The position numbers and the translations under genes were made by a program. Below, piece by piece: positions 49,365 to 57,570 of a stretch of 64,000 nucleotides of DNA. Source of the stretch: JANPPS01 sp965246835 (GTDB lineage: Bacteria; Pseudomonadota; Alphaproteobacteria; Acetobacterales; Acetobacteraceae); contig CBDFFQ010000001.1 of the NCBI GenBank assembly GCA_965246835.1, positions 1,364,001-1,428,000 of the forward strand, read 5' to 3'. The notes beneath the pieces are model-generated. The model did not search any database, was not told the DNA's origin, and was given only the letters and a program-made list of their open reading frames with translations. The number at the start of each line of letters is the position of its first letter. The stretch's first letter is position 1.

Positions 49365-50474
49365 CTAGCCGAACACGTCCCGCGGGCAGTCCCGGCGCAG
49401 TTCGTCCCCGAGTGACTCGCCCGCGCGTTGCGCATCGGCTTGCAGGCACTCGATCCTGCGCTTCAGCACGAAGCTGCCATCCGCCCGCGCAACCAACCCG
49501 GTCAGCGTCATCCGCCCGTCCGGCAGCAGCCGGGAGAAGCTGCCGATCGGCGTGTGGCACGATCCGTCCAAGGCCCCCAGCAGCGCCCGCTCCGCCGTGG
49601 CCTGCACCCGGGACGGCTTATCCTCGATCGCGCCCAGCAGCGCGTGGAGTTCGGTGTCTTCGGCGCGCATCGTGACGCCCACGATGCCCTGGCAGGCGGA
49701 GGGGACCATGATCTCGGGGTCGATGATCACCGACGCCTCGTCTTCGAGGCCCAACCGGTTCATCCCGGCCAACGCGAGCAGCGAGGCCTGGTAGTCCCCG
49801 CGCTTCACCTTATCGAGCCGGCCATGCACGTTGCCGCGGATGTTCACCACCTGCAGGTCCGGCCTTGCATGCAGCAGCTGCGACTGCCGGCGCACGGAGC
49901 TCGATCCCACGATGGCGCCCTGCGGCAACGCGGCATAGGGGTCATCCCCATCCGGCACGTCGCACTCGGCGCCCAGGATCAGCACGTCGCGCGGGTCTTC
50001 CCGCTTCAAGGTGCAGGCCAGCACGATGCCGGCGGGCAGCTCGGTCTCGAGGTCCTTCAGGCTGTGCACCGCGAAGTCGATCCGGCGGTCCAGCAACGCC
50101 TCGTGGATTTCCTTGGCAAAAAGTCCCTTGCCGCCGATATCGGCCAGCCGCTCCCCGGTCGCCTGCGTCTTGTCGCCCGTGGTGCGGATCGCGTGCTCCT
50201 GGAACACGTCCATGCCGCGCAGCACCGGGCAGAACTGCGTCAGCATGCGCAGGAAATCCCGCGTCTGCACCAGCGCCAGCGGCGAGGCCCGGGTGCCGAC
50301 GCGCAGCGGCAGGCCGTGGTGATGCGGTTTGACGCGCGGCGCCGTCCGTCCTGAGTTCACAGCGGCCGCACCGGGCCGCAGGCAGACCTGCTCGGTCACG
50401 GGTGCATCGGTTCGCCCGCAGGCTGCATCAGTCGCCAGATCCATCGTCGCTTCCCCGAAAGCATTCTTGTTCAT
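49365..50474 (-). CDS. hemC: Hydroxymethylbilane synthase (porphobilinogen deaminase)
   Basis: HemC joins four porphobilinogens into hydroxymethylbilane, an early step of heme, B12 and bacteriochlorophyll synthesis. The core starts LRVGTRASPLALVQTRDFL, has the catalytic DLKDLETELPAG segment, and the dipyrromethane cofactor cysteine in GALDGSCHTPIG near residue 300. The predicted protein is 369 residues, about 55 longer at the N-terminus than usual; ATG 50474 overlaps the tspO stop as ATGA, but a GTG near residue 39 could be the real start. It ends the leftward photosynthesis operon, downstream of tspO. Confidence 0.96.
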   Translation of the reverse strand: MNKNAFGEATMDLATDAACGRTDAPVTEQVCLRPGAAAVNSGRTAPRVKPHHHGLPLRVGTRASPLALVQTRDFLRMLTQFCPVLRGMDVFQEHAIRTTGDKTQATGERLADIGGKGLFAKEIHEALLDRRIDFAVHSLKDLETELPAGIVLACTLKREDPRDVLILGAECDVPDGDDPYAALPQGAIVGSSSVRRQSQLLHARPDLQVVNIRGNVHGRLDKVKRGDYQASLLALAGMNRLGLEDEASVIIDPEIMVPSACQGIVGVTMRAEDTELHALLGAIEDKPSRVQATAERALLGALDGSCHTPIGSFSRLLPDGRMTLTGLVARADGSFVLKRRIECLQADAQRAGESLGDELRRDCPRDVFG

Positions 50475-50965
50475 TGTGCCGCCCCGAACGGAGCGTTGAT
50501 CCGAACCAAGGCCAGGTTCAGCACGGCCGCGAAACTCACCCAGGCCAGATACGGCGCCAGCAGCCAGGCGCCCCGGCGTGTGACGGGCGCCACGGCCGCG
50601 ATCAACGCCGCGATCGACAGCCAGAACGGCACCACCTCGATCAGCGCCCAGTCCGGCCGGTGCAGCCCGAAGAACAGCTCGCTCCACAGCACGTTCAGCA
50701 GCGCGTTCACCGCGAACAGGCCGATGATCGCGGTGCGCCGCCGGTCCAAGCTGCGCCAGACCAGCACGCCGGCATAGGCCGTGAGCGCGTAGATGATGGT
50801 CCAGACCGGGCCGAACAGCCAATCCGGCGGTTGCCAGGCGGGCTTGCGCAGCGCCTGGTACCACGGGCCGATATCGGTTGCGGCCGCACCCAGCATGGCC
50901 ACGAACACGGCGGCCAGGAACGCCACCAGCACCGGGTTCCAGCGGCGGCCGGCCGTCACGCTCAT
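50471..50965 (-). CDS. tspO: TspO/MBR family tetrapyrrole-binding membrane protein
   Basis: A 164-residue protein with five transmembrane helices. The conserved segments are KPAWQPPDWLFGPVWTIIYALT and LNVLWSELFFGLHRPDW, which line the porphyrin-binding cavity. In Rhodobacter, TspO binds porphyrin intermediates and lowers photosynthesis gene expression in oxygen. Here it sits between bchP and hemC, which supports a role in tetrapyrrole feedback. The start is ATG 50965, ten bases after the bchP stop. Confidence 0.95.
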   Translation of the reverse strand: MSVTAGRRWNPVLVAFLAAVFVAMLGAAATDIGPWYQALRKPAWQPPDWLFGPVWTIIYALTAYAGVLVWRSLDRRRTAIIGLFAVNALLNVLWSELFFGLHRPDWALIEVVPFWLSIAALIAAVAPVTRRGAWLLAPYLAWVSFAAVLNLALVRINAPFGAAQ

Positions 50966-50974
50966 GCGCCCGCC

Positions 50975-52162
50975 TTATGCACGAGCAAAGCCCATCAGGT
51001 GCGCCAAATCCTTGAAGAAGATCCGCACATGCGCCATCGGGTCGCGCTTCGGCATCTCCTTGTTCATGTAGCCCTCCCAGGTGAGGCGCTGCACGTCCTT
51101 GTCCCGGCACATTTTCACGAACGATTCCCGGCGCTTGTCGCTGGAATACCAGAAGGTTTGCATGATCCCCAGGATCCAGAACACCCGGCCATGCGCCTTC
51201 ATGAACCGCTTCCGCGCCAACCGGAGGGACCGCACATCGCCCGTCACGCACAAGGCCTCCACCGCCTCCGCCGCGAGCCGCCCGCCGAGCATGGCGTAGT
51301 AGATGCCCTCACCGGAGGCCGGCGCCACCACGCCCGCGGCGTCCCCGGCCAGCACCACGTCCCGGCCGTTATCCCAGCGCTTCATCGGCCGCAGCGGGAT
51401 CGGCGCCCCTTCCCGCCGCACGGTCTCCAACGTGTCGAACCCGGCCTGCCGCCGCAGCTCGGCGATCGCCGGGCGCAGCCCGAACCCCTTATGGGCGGAG
51501 CCGGTGCCGATGCTCATGGTCTCGCCATGCGGGAACACCCACGCATAAAAATCCGGGGACAAGGTGCCCTGGTAATAGACATCGCACCGGGACCCATCAT
51601 GGCCCGGCGGCGTCTTGACGATCTCGTGGTAGGCAAACACGTATTTGATGTGGTCCCAGCCCTTCACGCATTGCTTGGCGACCTTGGACTTGGCCCCGTC
51701 GGCGCCGATCACGGTGCGGGTCCGCACCTGGGCCGCCACCCCGTCCTTGCCGGTGTAGTGCACGATCGCCACGCCGTCCGTGTCATGCGTCACCTGGTCG
51801 AACAGCCCGGTCCGCCGCTCGGCACCCGCGACCTCCGCCCGGTCGCGCAGCCATTCGTCGAAATGCTCGCGATCGACCATGCCGACATAGCCATCCTTGC
51901 TCGCCACGGGGATCGGCATGTCCGCCTCTTTTGCCGTCGGCGACACGATGCGGGCGCCGGTCGCGCGCGCCACGATCAGGCTGTCGGGGATGCCGAAATC
52001 GCGTACCGCCCGGGGCGGGATGGCCCCGCCGCAGGGTTTGATCCGGCCCGCCCGGTCCAGCAGCAGCACGCGGCGCCCGTTGCGCGCGAGGTCCGCTGCC
52101 GCGGTCGCGCCCGCCGGTCCGCCGCCTACCACCACCGCGTCATACATGCTGCTCTCCGTCAT
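50975..52162 (-). CDS. bchP: Geranylgeranyl diphosphate/bacteriochlorophyll reductase
   Basis: BchP reduces the geranylgeranyl tail of bacteriochlorophyll to phytyl in three steps. The protein is 395 residues with the FAD motif VVVGGGPAGATAAADLA (about residues 10-26), the family segment GRIKPCGGAIPP and the second FAD block VVLAGDAAGVVAPASGEGIYY. The end FYKDLAHLMGFARA-like tail is typical. ATG 52162 overlaps the stop of the carrier gene as ATGA. It is in the bchG operon. Confidence 0.97.
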   Translation of the reverse strand: MTESSMYDAVVVGGGPAGATAAADLARNGRRVLLLDRAGRIKPCGGAIPPRAVRDFGIPDSLIVARATGARIVSPTAKEADMPIPVASKDGYVGMVDREHFDEWLRDRAEVAGAERRTGLFDQVTHDTDGVAIVHYTGKDGVAAQVRTRTVIGADGAKSKVAKQCVKGWDHIKYVFAYHEIVKTPPGHDGSRCDVYYQGTLSPDFYAWVFPHGETMSIGTGSAHKGFGLRPAIAELRRQAGFDTLETVRREGAPIPLRPMKRWDNGRDVVLAGDAAGVVAPASGEGIYYAMLGGRLAAEAVEALCVTGDVRSLRLARKRFMKAHGRVFWILGIMQTFWYSSDKRRESFVKMCRDKDVQRLTWEGYMNKEMPKRDPMAHVRIFFKDLAHLMGFARA

Positions 52163-53451
52163 GCTGGGACCGCCCCGGAAGGCGCCTCCGCCCGTGCCGC
52201 GCCGAACACCCGCGCCGCCAACCCGGCGGCTACCAGGAACAGCGCCGCCTCTGCCGCGAACACCGCCGCATAGGCCGGCACCGGCGACCCGATAACCGCC
52301 CGCGCCACATCGCTGAGCCCGGTGCCGAACAGCCCGCCGGCGCCGAATGCCAAGGCCTGTGCGGCGCCCCACAGGCCCATGCGCGTGCCCTCCCGGCTCT
52401 CCCGCCCGCTGCTCGCCAGGCCCATCATCGCCCCGATCGCCGACACCGCGAACGCGCCATTGGCCGCGCCCAGCACGCCGACCATCACCCGCATCGCCCC
52501 GGCCTCCCCGGCATAGCCCGTGGCCGCCACCGCCAGGATCGCCACAGCCGAACCCAGGCACCCGCCCATCGTCCAGCCGCGCAACACGCCGCTGCGCAGC
52601 CCGCCGGTCCAGAACGTCACGGCCGCCACCACCGCCATGCCCACCAGCACGCCGCCATGATGCAGGCCCGTGAGGCCCGTGCTCTGCCCCGGCGTCAGCC
52701 CGAACACGGCGCCGGCGAACGGCTCGATCACCAGCTCTTGCGAGGAGTAGGCCAGCATCGAGACGAACACGAAGATCGCGAAGCGCCGGGCCTGCTTCTC
52801 CGCCCACACGCCCCGGAGCGCCGCGAAAAAGCCCGGCGCCGGGCCGCTGGCCACGCGGCGCACCGGCGCGCCCTCCATGCCCCAAAGCGCGAGAACCGAC
52901 AGGACGAAGGCTCCGGCCGACGCAGCCCCCACGACCTCAACCAGGCGCGTCAGCGAGAACGGGTCCAGCAATTTGCCCGCGATGGTCGCCGTGACGGCGA
53001 TGCCGAAGATCATCATCAGCCAGAGGATGGTGGCCGCCGGGCCACGCCGCCGTTCATCCACCTGGCTCGCCAGCAACGTCAGGAGCGAGGTGCCGGCCGC
53101 GCCCACGCCCAGGCCGACCGCCAGGAACGACAGCGCCGCGATGGACAAGCCAAGCCAGGGTGCCGTCGCCATCATCGCCGTGCCCACCGCCGCCCCGGTC
53201 CCGCCCAGCGCCATCGCCGCCATGCCGCCCAGGATCCACGGCGTCCGCCGCCCACCCACGTCGGAGCCATAGCCCAGCCGCGGCCGCAGCACCTGCACGA
53301 TGTAGTGCATCGCCACCAACCCGCCCGGCACCAGCGCCGGCAGGGCGAGCTCCACGATCATCACCCGGTTCAAGGTGGACGTGACCAGCACCACGATCGA
53401 GCCGAGCGAGGCCTGGATCAGCCCCAGGCGCACGATGCCGAGCCACGTCAT
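52159..53451 (-). CDS. PucC/BCD family transporter (ORF428-like)
   Basis: A 430-residue membrane protein with about 12 helices, related to PucC, LhaA and the ORF428 gene that sits between bchG and bchP in Rhodobacter. The N-terminal blocks NRVMIVELALPALVPGGLVA and RPRLGYGSDVGGRRTP are family signatures. It is thought to move bacteriochlorophyll or help assemble antenna complexes. The gene is flanked by bchG upstream and bchP downstream in the same order as in Rhodobacter, which makes this the ORF428 member rather than pucC itself. Confidence 0.92.
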   Translation of the reverse strand: MTWLGIVRLGLIQASLGSIVVLVTSTLNRVMIVELALPALVPGGLVAMHYIVQVLRPRLGYGSDVGGRRTPWILGGMAAMALGGTGAAVGTAMMATAPWLGLSIAALSFLAVGLGVGAAGTSLLTLLASQVDERRRGPAATILWLMMIFGIAVTATIAGKLLDPFSLTRLVEVVGAASAGAFVLSVLALWGMEGAPVRRVASGPAPGFFAALRGVWAEKQARRFAIFVFVSMLAYSSQELVIEPFAGAVFGLTPGQSTGLTGLHHGGVLVGMAVVAAVTFWTGGLRSGVLRGWTMGGCLGSAVAILAVAATGYAGEAGAMRVMVGVLGAANGAFAVSAIGAMMGLASSGRESREGTRMGLWGAAQALAFGAGGLFGTGLSDVARAVIGSPVPAYAAVFAAEAALFLVAAGLAARVFGAARAEAPSGAVPA

Positions 53452-54344
53452 GCGCCACCCCGGATCGCGAAGGCCACGGCCAGCATGCCCAGCACATACA
53501 GCGTGGTGCCAGTGCCGTTATACCAGGGCGCCAGCCGCTTCGGATTGCCCAGGAAGTGGATCATCAGCATGCCCTGGACGCCCAGCAGCGTGACCACGCC
53601 CGCCGCATAGAGCGGATGCCCCCACCACAGCAGCAGCGCGATCACCACGACCTGCGGCAGCGCCATCGCCCAGCACGCGAGCCGCGCCGCCCGATCCGGG
53701 CCCAGCAGCACCGGCAGGCTGTCGATCCCCATCTGCCGGTCGCCATCCACGGACTTGAAATCGTTCAAAGTCATGATCCCGTGGGCGCCCGCGCTATACA
53801 GCGCCGCCACGCCCACGATCTGCCAGCCGGGCGCCGTGCCGGCCATGATCGCGGCGCCGGTGAACCACGGCAGCCCCTCGTAGCACGCGGCGCAGGCGGC
53901 ATTGCCCCACCAGCCGTTGCGCTTCAGCCGCACCGGCGGCGCGCTATACAGCCAGGCCAGCGCCACGCCCACCAGCGCCGCGCCGAAAGCCCACCGACCC
54001 AGCGCCGCGGCCACCACCAGCGACACCACGGTCCACACCACCGCGATCACCAGCCCGGTCTGACCCGGCAGACGCCCGGACGGGATCGGCCGGCCGGGCT
54101 CGTTGATCGCGTCCACGTGCCGGTCGAACCAGTCATTGGCCGCCTGGCTCGTGCCGCACACCAGCGGCCCCGCCAGCGCCACGCCCGCCAGCACCAGCGG
54201 CCACCGCCCCTGCACCGCCACGCCCGACGACACGACGCCGCAGCCGAACGCCCACATCGGCGCGAACCAGGTGATGGGCTTCAACAGCTCCACCATGGCG
54301 GACAGGCTCGGCCGGGACGGGACGGCCACCACGCCCGACATCAT
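53448..54344 (-). CDS. bchG: Bacteriochlorophyll synthase
   Basis: BchG joins geranylgeranyl or phytyl diphosphate to bacteriochlorophyllide a. The 298-residue UbiA-type prenyltransferase has the NDWFDRHVDAINEPGRPIPSGR substrate motif in pieces (NDXXDXXXD) and the second aspartate region NDFKSVDGDRQMGIDSLP. Nine transmembrane helices are expected. The start follows the ppsR gene with a small overlap; its stop overlaps the carrier start as ATGA. The gene order with ppsR upstream is a known photosynthesis cluster form. Confidence 0.97.
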   Translation of the reverse strand: MMSGVVAVPSRPSLSAMVELLKPITWFAPMWAFGCGVVSSGVAVQGRWPLVLAGVALAGPLVCGTSQAANDWFDRHVDAINEPGRPIPSGRLPGQTGLVIAVVWTVVSLVVAAALGRWAFGAALVGVALAWLYSAPPVRLKRNGWWGNAACAACYEGLPWFTGAAIMAGTAPGWQIVGVAALYSAGAHGIMTLNDFKSVDGDRQMGIDSLPVLLGPDRAARLACWAMALPQVVVIALLLWWGHPLYAAGVVTLLGVQGMLMIHFLGNPKRLAPWYNGTGTTLYVLGMLAVAFAIRGGA

Positions 54345-55795
54345 TCCTCCTCCGCCGAGTTGAGATCACCCAACCCATAGCGCCGCAGCTTCACATACAG
54401 GCTCTGCCGGCTCAGCCCCAGCATCTCCGCGGCCGAGGCGCGGTTGTCGTTGGTCAGCTCCAGCGCCGCCTGGATCGACAGCCGCTCGATCACCTCCGTC
54501 GCTTCCCGCACCAGATCTTTCAGCGCGACGCGCCCGATCAGCTCCGTCAGCTGCTCCACGCTCTTGGGCAGCTGCTTCGTGACCTGGGTCTGCACCTGCA
54601 GCCGCGGGCCCACGTTGCGGATCGCGTAGCCGAACGAGGGCTGGCCCCCGTTTCGGACCGAGACGGCGGAGATTTCCACCTGGGCGCTCGCCCCCTGCTC
54701 GCCGCGCAGCGTCGTGGAGAAGAACCGCACCGAGCCGCGTGCCCGCAGGTTCGCCGTCAGCACATCGAGGTCAACGCCGCTCTGCCCCACCCAGCGGTCG
54801 AGCGACTGGCCCCGCGCCTGGTCCTCGCTGCCGAGCTGCGCCATCTCGAGGAAGGCGGCGTTGGCGGTCAGGATCAGCCCGTCATCATCCGTCACCACGA
54901 ACCCGTCCGGGGCGCTTTCCACCACATGCAGCAGCTTCTTCTGCAGGTCCGGCAGCACCGCGACCGACTGCGTGGCATGCACCGGGGAGATGCGCATCAG
55001 CACGAGGGTGGCACTTTCCTGCCGGAACTGCATCAGGCGCACGAGCACGGGCCGCCCACCCCCGTGCAGGCGCGAGGCGAACTCCTCCGGCGCGCCTCCC
55101 GCCTTGGCTTGCTCGACCTGGATCATCACATCGTCGAAGCAGTCCGGCTGGAACACGTCTTGCAGTGGCTGGCCGACCAACTCCGCCTGACCGAGCAGGT
55201 CTTGCGCCGCCGGGTTCGCCTCCACCACGCGGCGGCGGGCGGGGTCGACGATCAGCACCGCCTCGGCCGAGATCTGGAACAGCAGGCGATACCGCGCCTC
55301 CACCTCGCGCAGGCGGGAATAGTCGCGCTCCATCGATTGCTGCGCGTTCACCAGCCGTTGCTGGAGCGCGGACATGGCGCGCAGATCGCGGCCGAACAGC
55401 ACGATCCGCCCATCCTCGCCCACCTGCACCGCGCAATACAGCACCGGCACGGAGCGGCCATCGGTGGTGAGGTGGTTGAGATGGCGCCAGCGCGGCGCGG
55501 TGCCGATCGCGGCCTCGTTCAGCATCTGCACGATCTTGGGCCGGCTGTCGGTCGCAAGCGTCGTGGCGATCGCGCGGCCGACCCAGGTGCCGCTGTCATC
55601 CAGATCGTCCAGCAATTCGGCGTTGGGGATCGCGGTGTCGAAGATGATGCCCTTGGGATCCACGATCAGCGTGAGATCGGACGCCGCGGTGATCAACGCC
55701 GCCGCAGACCCGGCATCCAGCGCGCCCAGCGCCGTGCCCGGAGAAACGAAGGTCTTCAATGGAAATGCCATCCCCACCTGCACGGCGCCCGGCAT
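54341..55795 (-). CDS. ppsR: PpsR/CrtJ photosynthesis gene repressor
   Basis: PpsR represses bch, crt and puc genes in oxygen and is released by light and redox signals. The protein has three PAS-type domains (about residues 35-140, 165-270 and 290-400) linked by coiled segments, and a Fis-type helix-turn-helix at the C-terminus (DNRASAAEMLGLSRQSLYVK). Two cysteines are visible, about residues 121 and 219, but none is in the HTH, unlike the classical Rhodobacter PpsR/CrtJ, where a HTH cysteine forms a redox disulfide. ATG 55795 is used; GTG 55813 and ATG 55771 are possible. AerR lies just upstream, and bchG follows with an overlap. Confidence 0.95.
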   Translation of the reverse strand: MPGAVQVGMAFPLKTFVSPGTALGALDAGSAAALITAASDLTLIVDPKGIIFDTAIPNAELLDDLDDSGTWVGRAIATTLATDSRPKIVQMLNEAAIGTAPRWRHLNHLTTDGRSVPVLYCAVQVGEDGRIVLFGRDLRAMSALQQRLVNAQQSMERDYSRLREVEARYRLLFQISAEAVLIVDPARRRVVEANPAAQDLLGQAELVGQPLQDVFQPDCFDDVMIQVEQAKAGGAPEEFASRLHGGGRPVLVRLMQFRQESATLVLMRISPVHATQSVAVLPDLQKKLLHVVESAPDGFVVTDDDGLILTANAAFLEMAQLGSEDQARGQSLDRWVGQSGVDLDVLTANLRARGSVRFFSTTLRGEQGASAQVEISAVSVRNGGQPSFGYAIRNVGPRLQVQTQVTKQLPKSVEQLTELIGRVALKDLVREATEVIERLSIQAALELTNDNRASAAEMLGLSRQSLYVKLRRYGLGDLNSAEEE

Positions 55796-55831
55796 GATGC
55801 CGCCGTTATCCACACGGGGGGACGGGTCGGA

Positions 55832-56725
55832 TCATCGGCGACGCGCCTCCGTGGTCAGCAGGGCGGCCGCCTGCAGCACCGCATGGGCGCCATCGATGGC
55901 CGTCGCGTCCGCACCCACTTCGGCCGCAAGCGCCGGGTTCGCGGTGAAACCGGGGCCGCCCACCATGATGGCGATATCCGGGTTGCGCGAGTGCTTGCGC
56001 ACCGACAGGATTTCCTGCCGCACATCCGCGACCCGCTCGTCGCACGCCAACGAGAAGCCCAGGACGGACACGCGCTGCTTGCGGACGATGGCGCCCAGTT
56101 CCGCGCTGGTCTCGATCGGACCGGTCCAGGCGTCCCAGCCGGCGCGGCGGAAGAAGTCGAACACCATGCTGAGCCCGAACGTGTGCTGCTCGCCCGGCAG
56201 CGGCACCAGCACGACTCGGGGCGCCACCGGCATTGCCACTGAATTGGCCAGGAAGCTGTGGCTAAGCGCCCGCATCGCATTCTGCAGCCGCCACAGCCCG
56301 ACCGTCACGTCCGTAAAGTCGCACGTGTCGTCTTCCCACATCTGACCCAGCAGCCGGGCCGTGGGGGCCAGCAGCTCGAGATACAGCGCCTCCGCCCCCG
56401 CGCCCTGGTCATGCAGCGCGTCCACGAAGGCGATGGCGGCCGGCTCATCGTCGGCCAGCACGAGTTGCGTGAGTGCCGACACCTGTTCCTGCCCGATCGC
56501 GATGGTGCGGGCTTCGATGGGCCGGGGCTCGATCAGGGCCGGGCGATGCAGGTTCAGCAGGGCGGGGATCACGTCCAGCTCCACCGTCTGCGTCAGGATC
56601 GTCCGGCGCCGCTGCCCACTGGCCCGGTCAGCCTCGGCGCGCGTGCGCTGCTGGCGGCCGGCGCGCATGGCGTCCGCCTCCGTCCAGCAATCCTGCGTCG
56701 CGAGCTGTGGTGTCATGCGGTCCAT
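55832..56725 (-). CDS. aerR: AerR/PpaA cobalamin-binding antirepressor
   Basis: A 297-residue B12-binding regulator that blocks PpsR/CrtJ. The C-terminal B12 domain has the base-off histidine motif in PLPGEQHTFGLSMV (pattern E/DXHXXG), then VSVLGFSLACDE and MVGGPGFTAN. The N-terminal cap domain contains LGQMWEDDTCDFTDVTVGLW, a helix bundle that shields the light-sensitive B12. ATG 56725 is chosen with the upstream AAGGA about nine bases away; TTG 56743 is weaker. It is followed by ppsR and divergent from bchF. Confidence 0.93.
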   Translation of the reverse strand: MDRMTPQLATQDCWTEADAMRAGRQQRTRAEADRASGQRRRTILTQTVELDVIPALLNLHRPALIEPRPIEARTIAIGQEQVSALTQLVLADDEPAAIAFVDALHDQGAGAEALYLELLAPTARLLGQMWEDDTCDFTDVTVGLWRLQNAMRALSHSFLANSVAMPVAPRVVLVPLPGEQHTFGLSMVFDFFRRAGWDAWTGPIETSAELGAIVRKQRVSVLGFSLACDERVADVRQEILSVRKHSRNPDIAIMVGGPGFTANPALAAEVGADATAIDGAHAVLQAAALLTTEARRR

Positions 56726-56765
56726 CTGCAGCTTCCTTCCCAAGGTGCGGGTCTGCCCGGGTAAG

Positions 56766-56799
56766 TGTCAAGATTGATTTACGTAAACCGCGCTTGACA
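56766..56799. promoter_or_regulatory. Inverted-repeat operator between aerR and bchF
   Basis: TGTCAAG (56766-56772) and CTTGACA (56793-56799) are exact inverse copies; between them lies TTTACGTAAA (56778-56787), also a palindrome. On each strand a TGT-N12-ACG site can be read, close to the TGT-N12-ACA consensus of PpsR/CrtJ, and both share the central ACGT. TTGACA (56794-56799) can be the -35 of a rightward promoter with TAGCTT 18 bases downstream. Confidence 0.7.
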
Positions 56800-56973
56800 C
56801 TCGATCCGGGCTGGCCCTAGCTTTCTCTCATCGAGGATCCCGGGGTGAACCAGGACCACGAGGGGCACGGCAACGTCGCTGGACTGCTCAACTCATCGTG
56901 TCGGCCGAGCTTTGTCGGGAACTTTGCCTCACCCGTCGGCCAGCGCACCTTTCAGGGAAGGCGTTGTCAAGCG

Positions 56974-57570
56974 ATGTTTACTGATCTCCTCGGCCGCATG
57001 ATCGACCAAATTGACGGCTCGCCCTGGGGCGGCGCCACCGGACGGCACCCTGCCCTGGTCCGGGCGCAACGAATTGACGCGTTGAATCAACGTCGTGCGC
57101 TCTACACCCCCGACGAACGCCGCCGCCGGGACGCGACGCCGTGGACCCTGGTGCAGGGTGTCCTGGCACCGTTCCAATTCGTGGTTTTTCTCGTCAGCCT
57201 CGGTCTGGTCGCGCGTTTTCTCCTGACCGGTGAGGGTGAAGGCGCCGCAACGGCCTCGATCGTCGCCAAGACCCTTACCCTTTACACGATCATGGTCACC
57301 GGCTCGATCTGGGAGCGGGAGGTGTTCGGCCGCTACCTGTTCGCCCCGGCTTTCTATTGGGAAGACGTGGTCAGCATGGGCGTGTTGGCGCTGCACACCG
57401 CCTATCTCGCGGGGCTCGTGACCGGGGCGCTCTCCTCCCATGGTTTGATGCTGCTGGCGCTCGCGGCCTACGCCACCTATGTCGTGAATGCGATCCAGTT
57501 CGTGCTGAAGCTGCGCGCGGCGCGGCAAATGGCCAGCTTCAATCCAGCCGGGATGGGCCTGACTTCGTGA
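56974..57570 (+). CDS. bchF: 3-vinyl bacteriochlorophyllide hydratase
   Basis: BchF adds water to the 3-vinyl group of chlorophyllide, leading to the 3-acetyl group of bacteriochlorophyll a. The family core LYTPDERRRRDATPWTLVQG is followed by four membrane helices with GSIWEREVFGRYLFAPAFYW and NAIQFVLKLRAARQMA. The chosen ATG 56974 gives 198 residues; GTG 56845 would add 43 residues with no clear homology, and ATG 56998 would shorten it. The stop overlaps the bchN start as GTGA. It opens the rightward operon. Confidence 0.95.
   Translation: MFTDLLGRMIDQIDGSPWGGATGRHPALVRAQRIDALNQRRALYTPDERRRRDATPWTLVQGVLAPFQFVVFLVSLGLVARFLLTGEGEGAATASIVAKTLTLYTIMVTGSIWEREVFGRYLFAPAFYWEDVVSMGVLALHTAYLAGLVTGALSSHGLMLLALAAYATYVVNAIQFVLKLRAARQMASFNPAGMGLTS

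Noticed and set aside
56845..56973. A 43-residue N-terminal extension of BchF from GTG 56845
   Set aside because: The extra residues show no resemblance to BchF N-termini and would include the promoter-proximal leader; ATG 56974 fits the family better.
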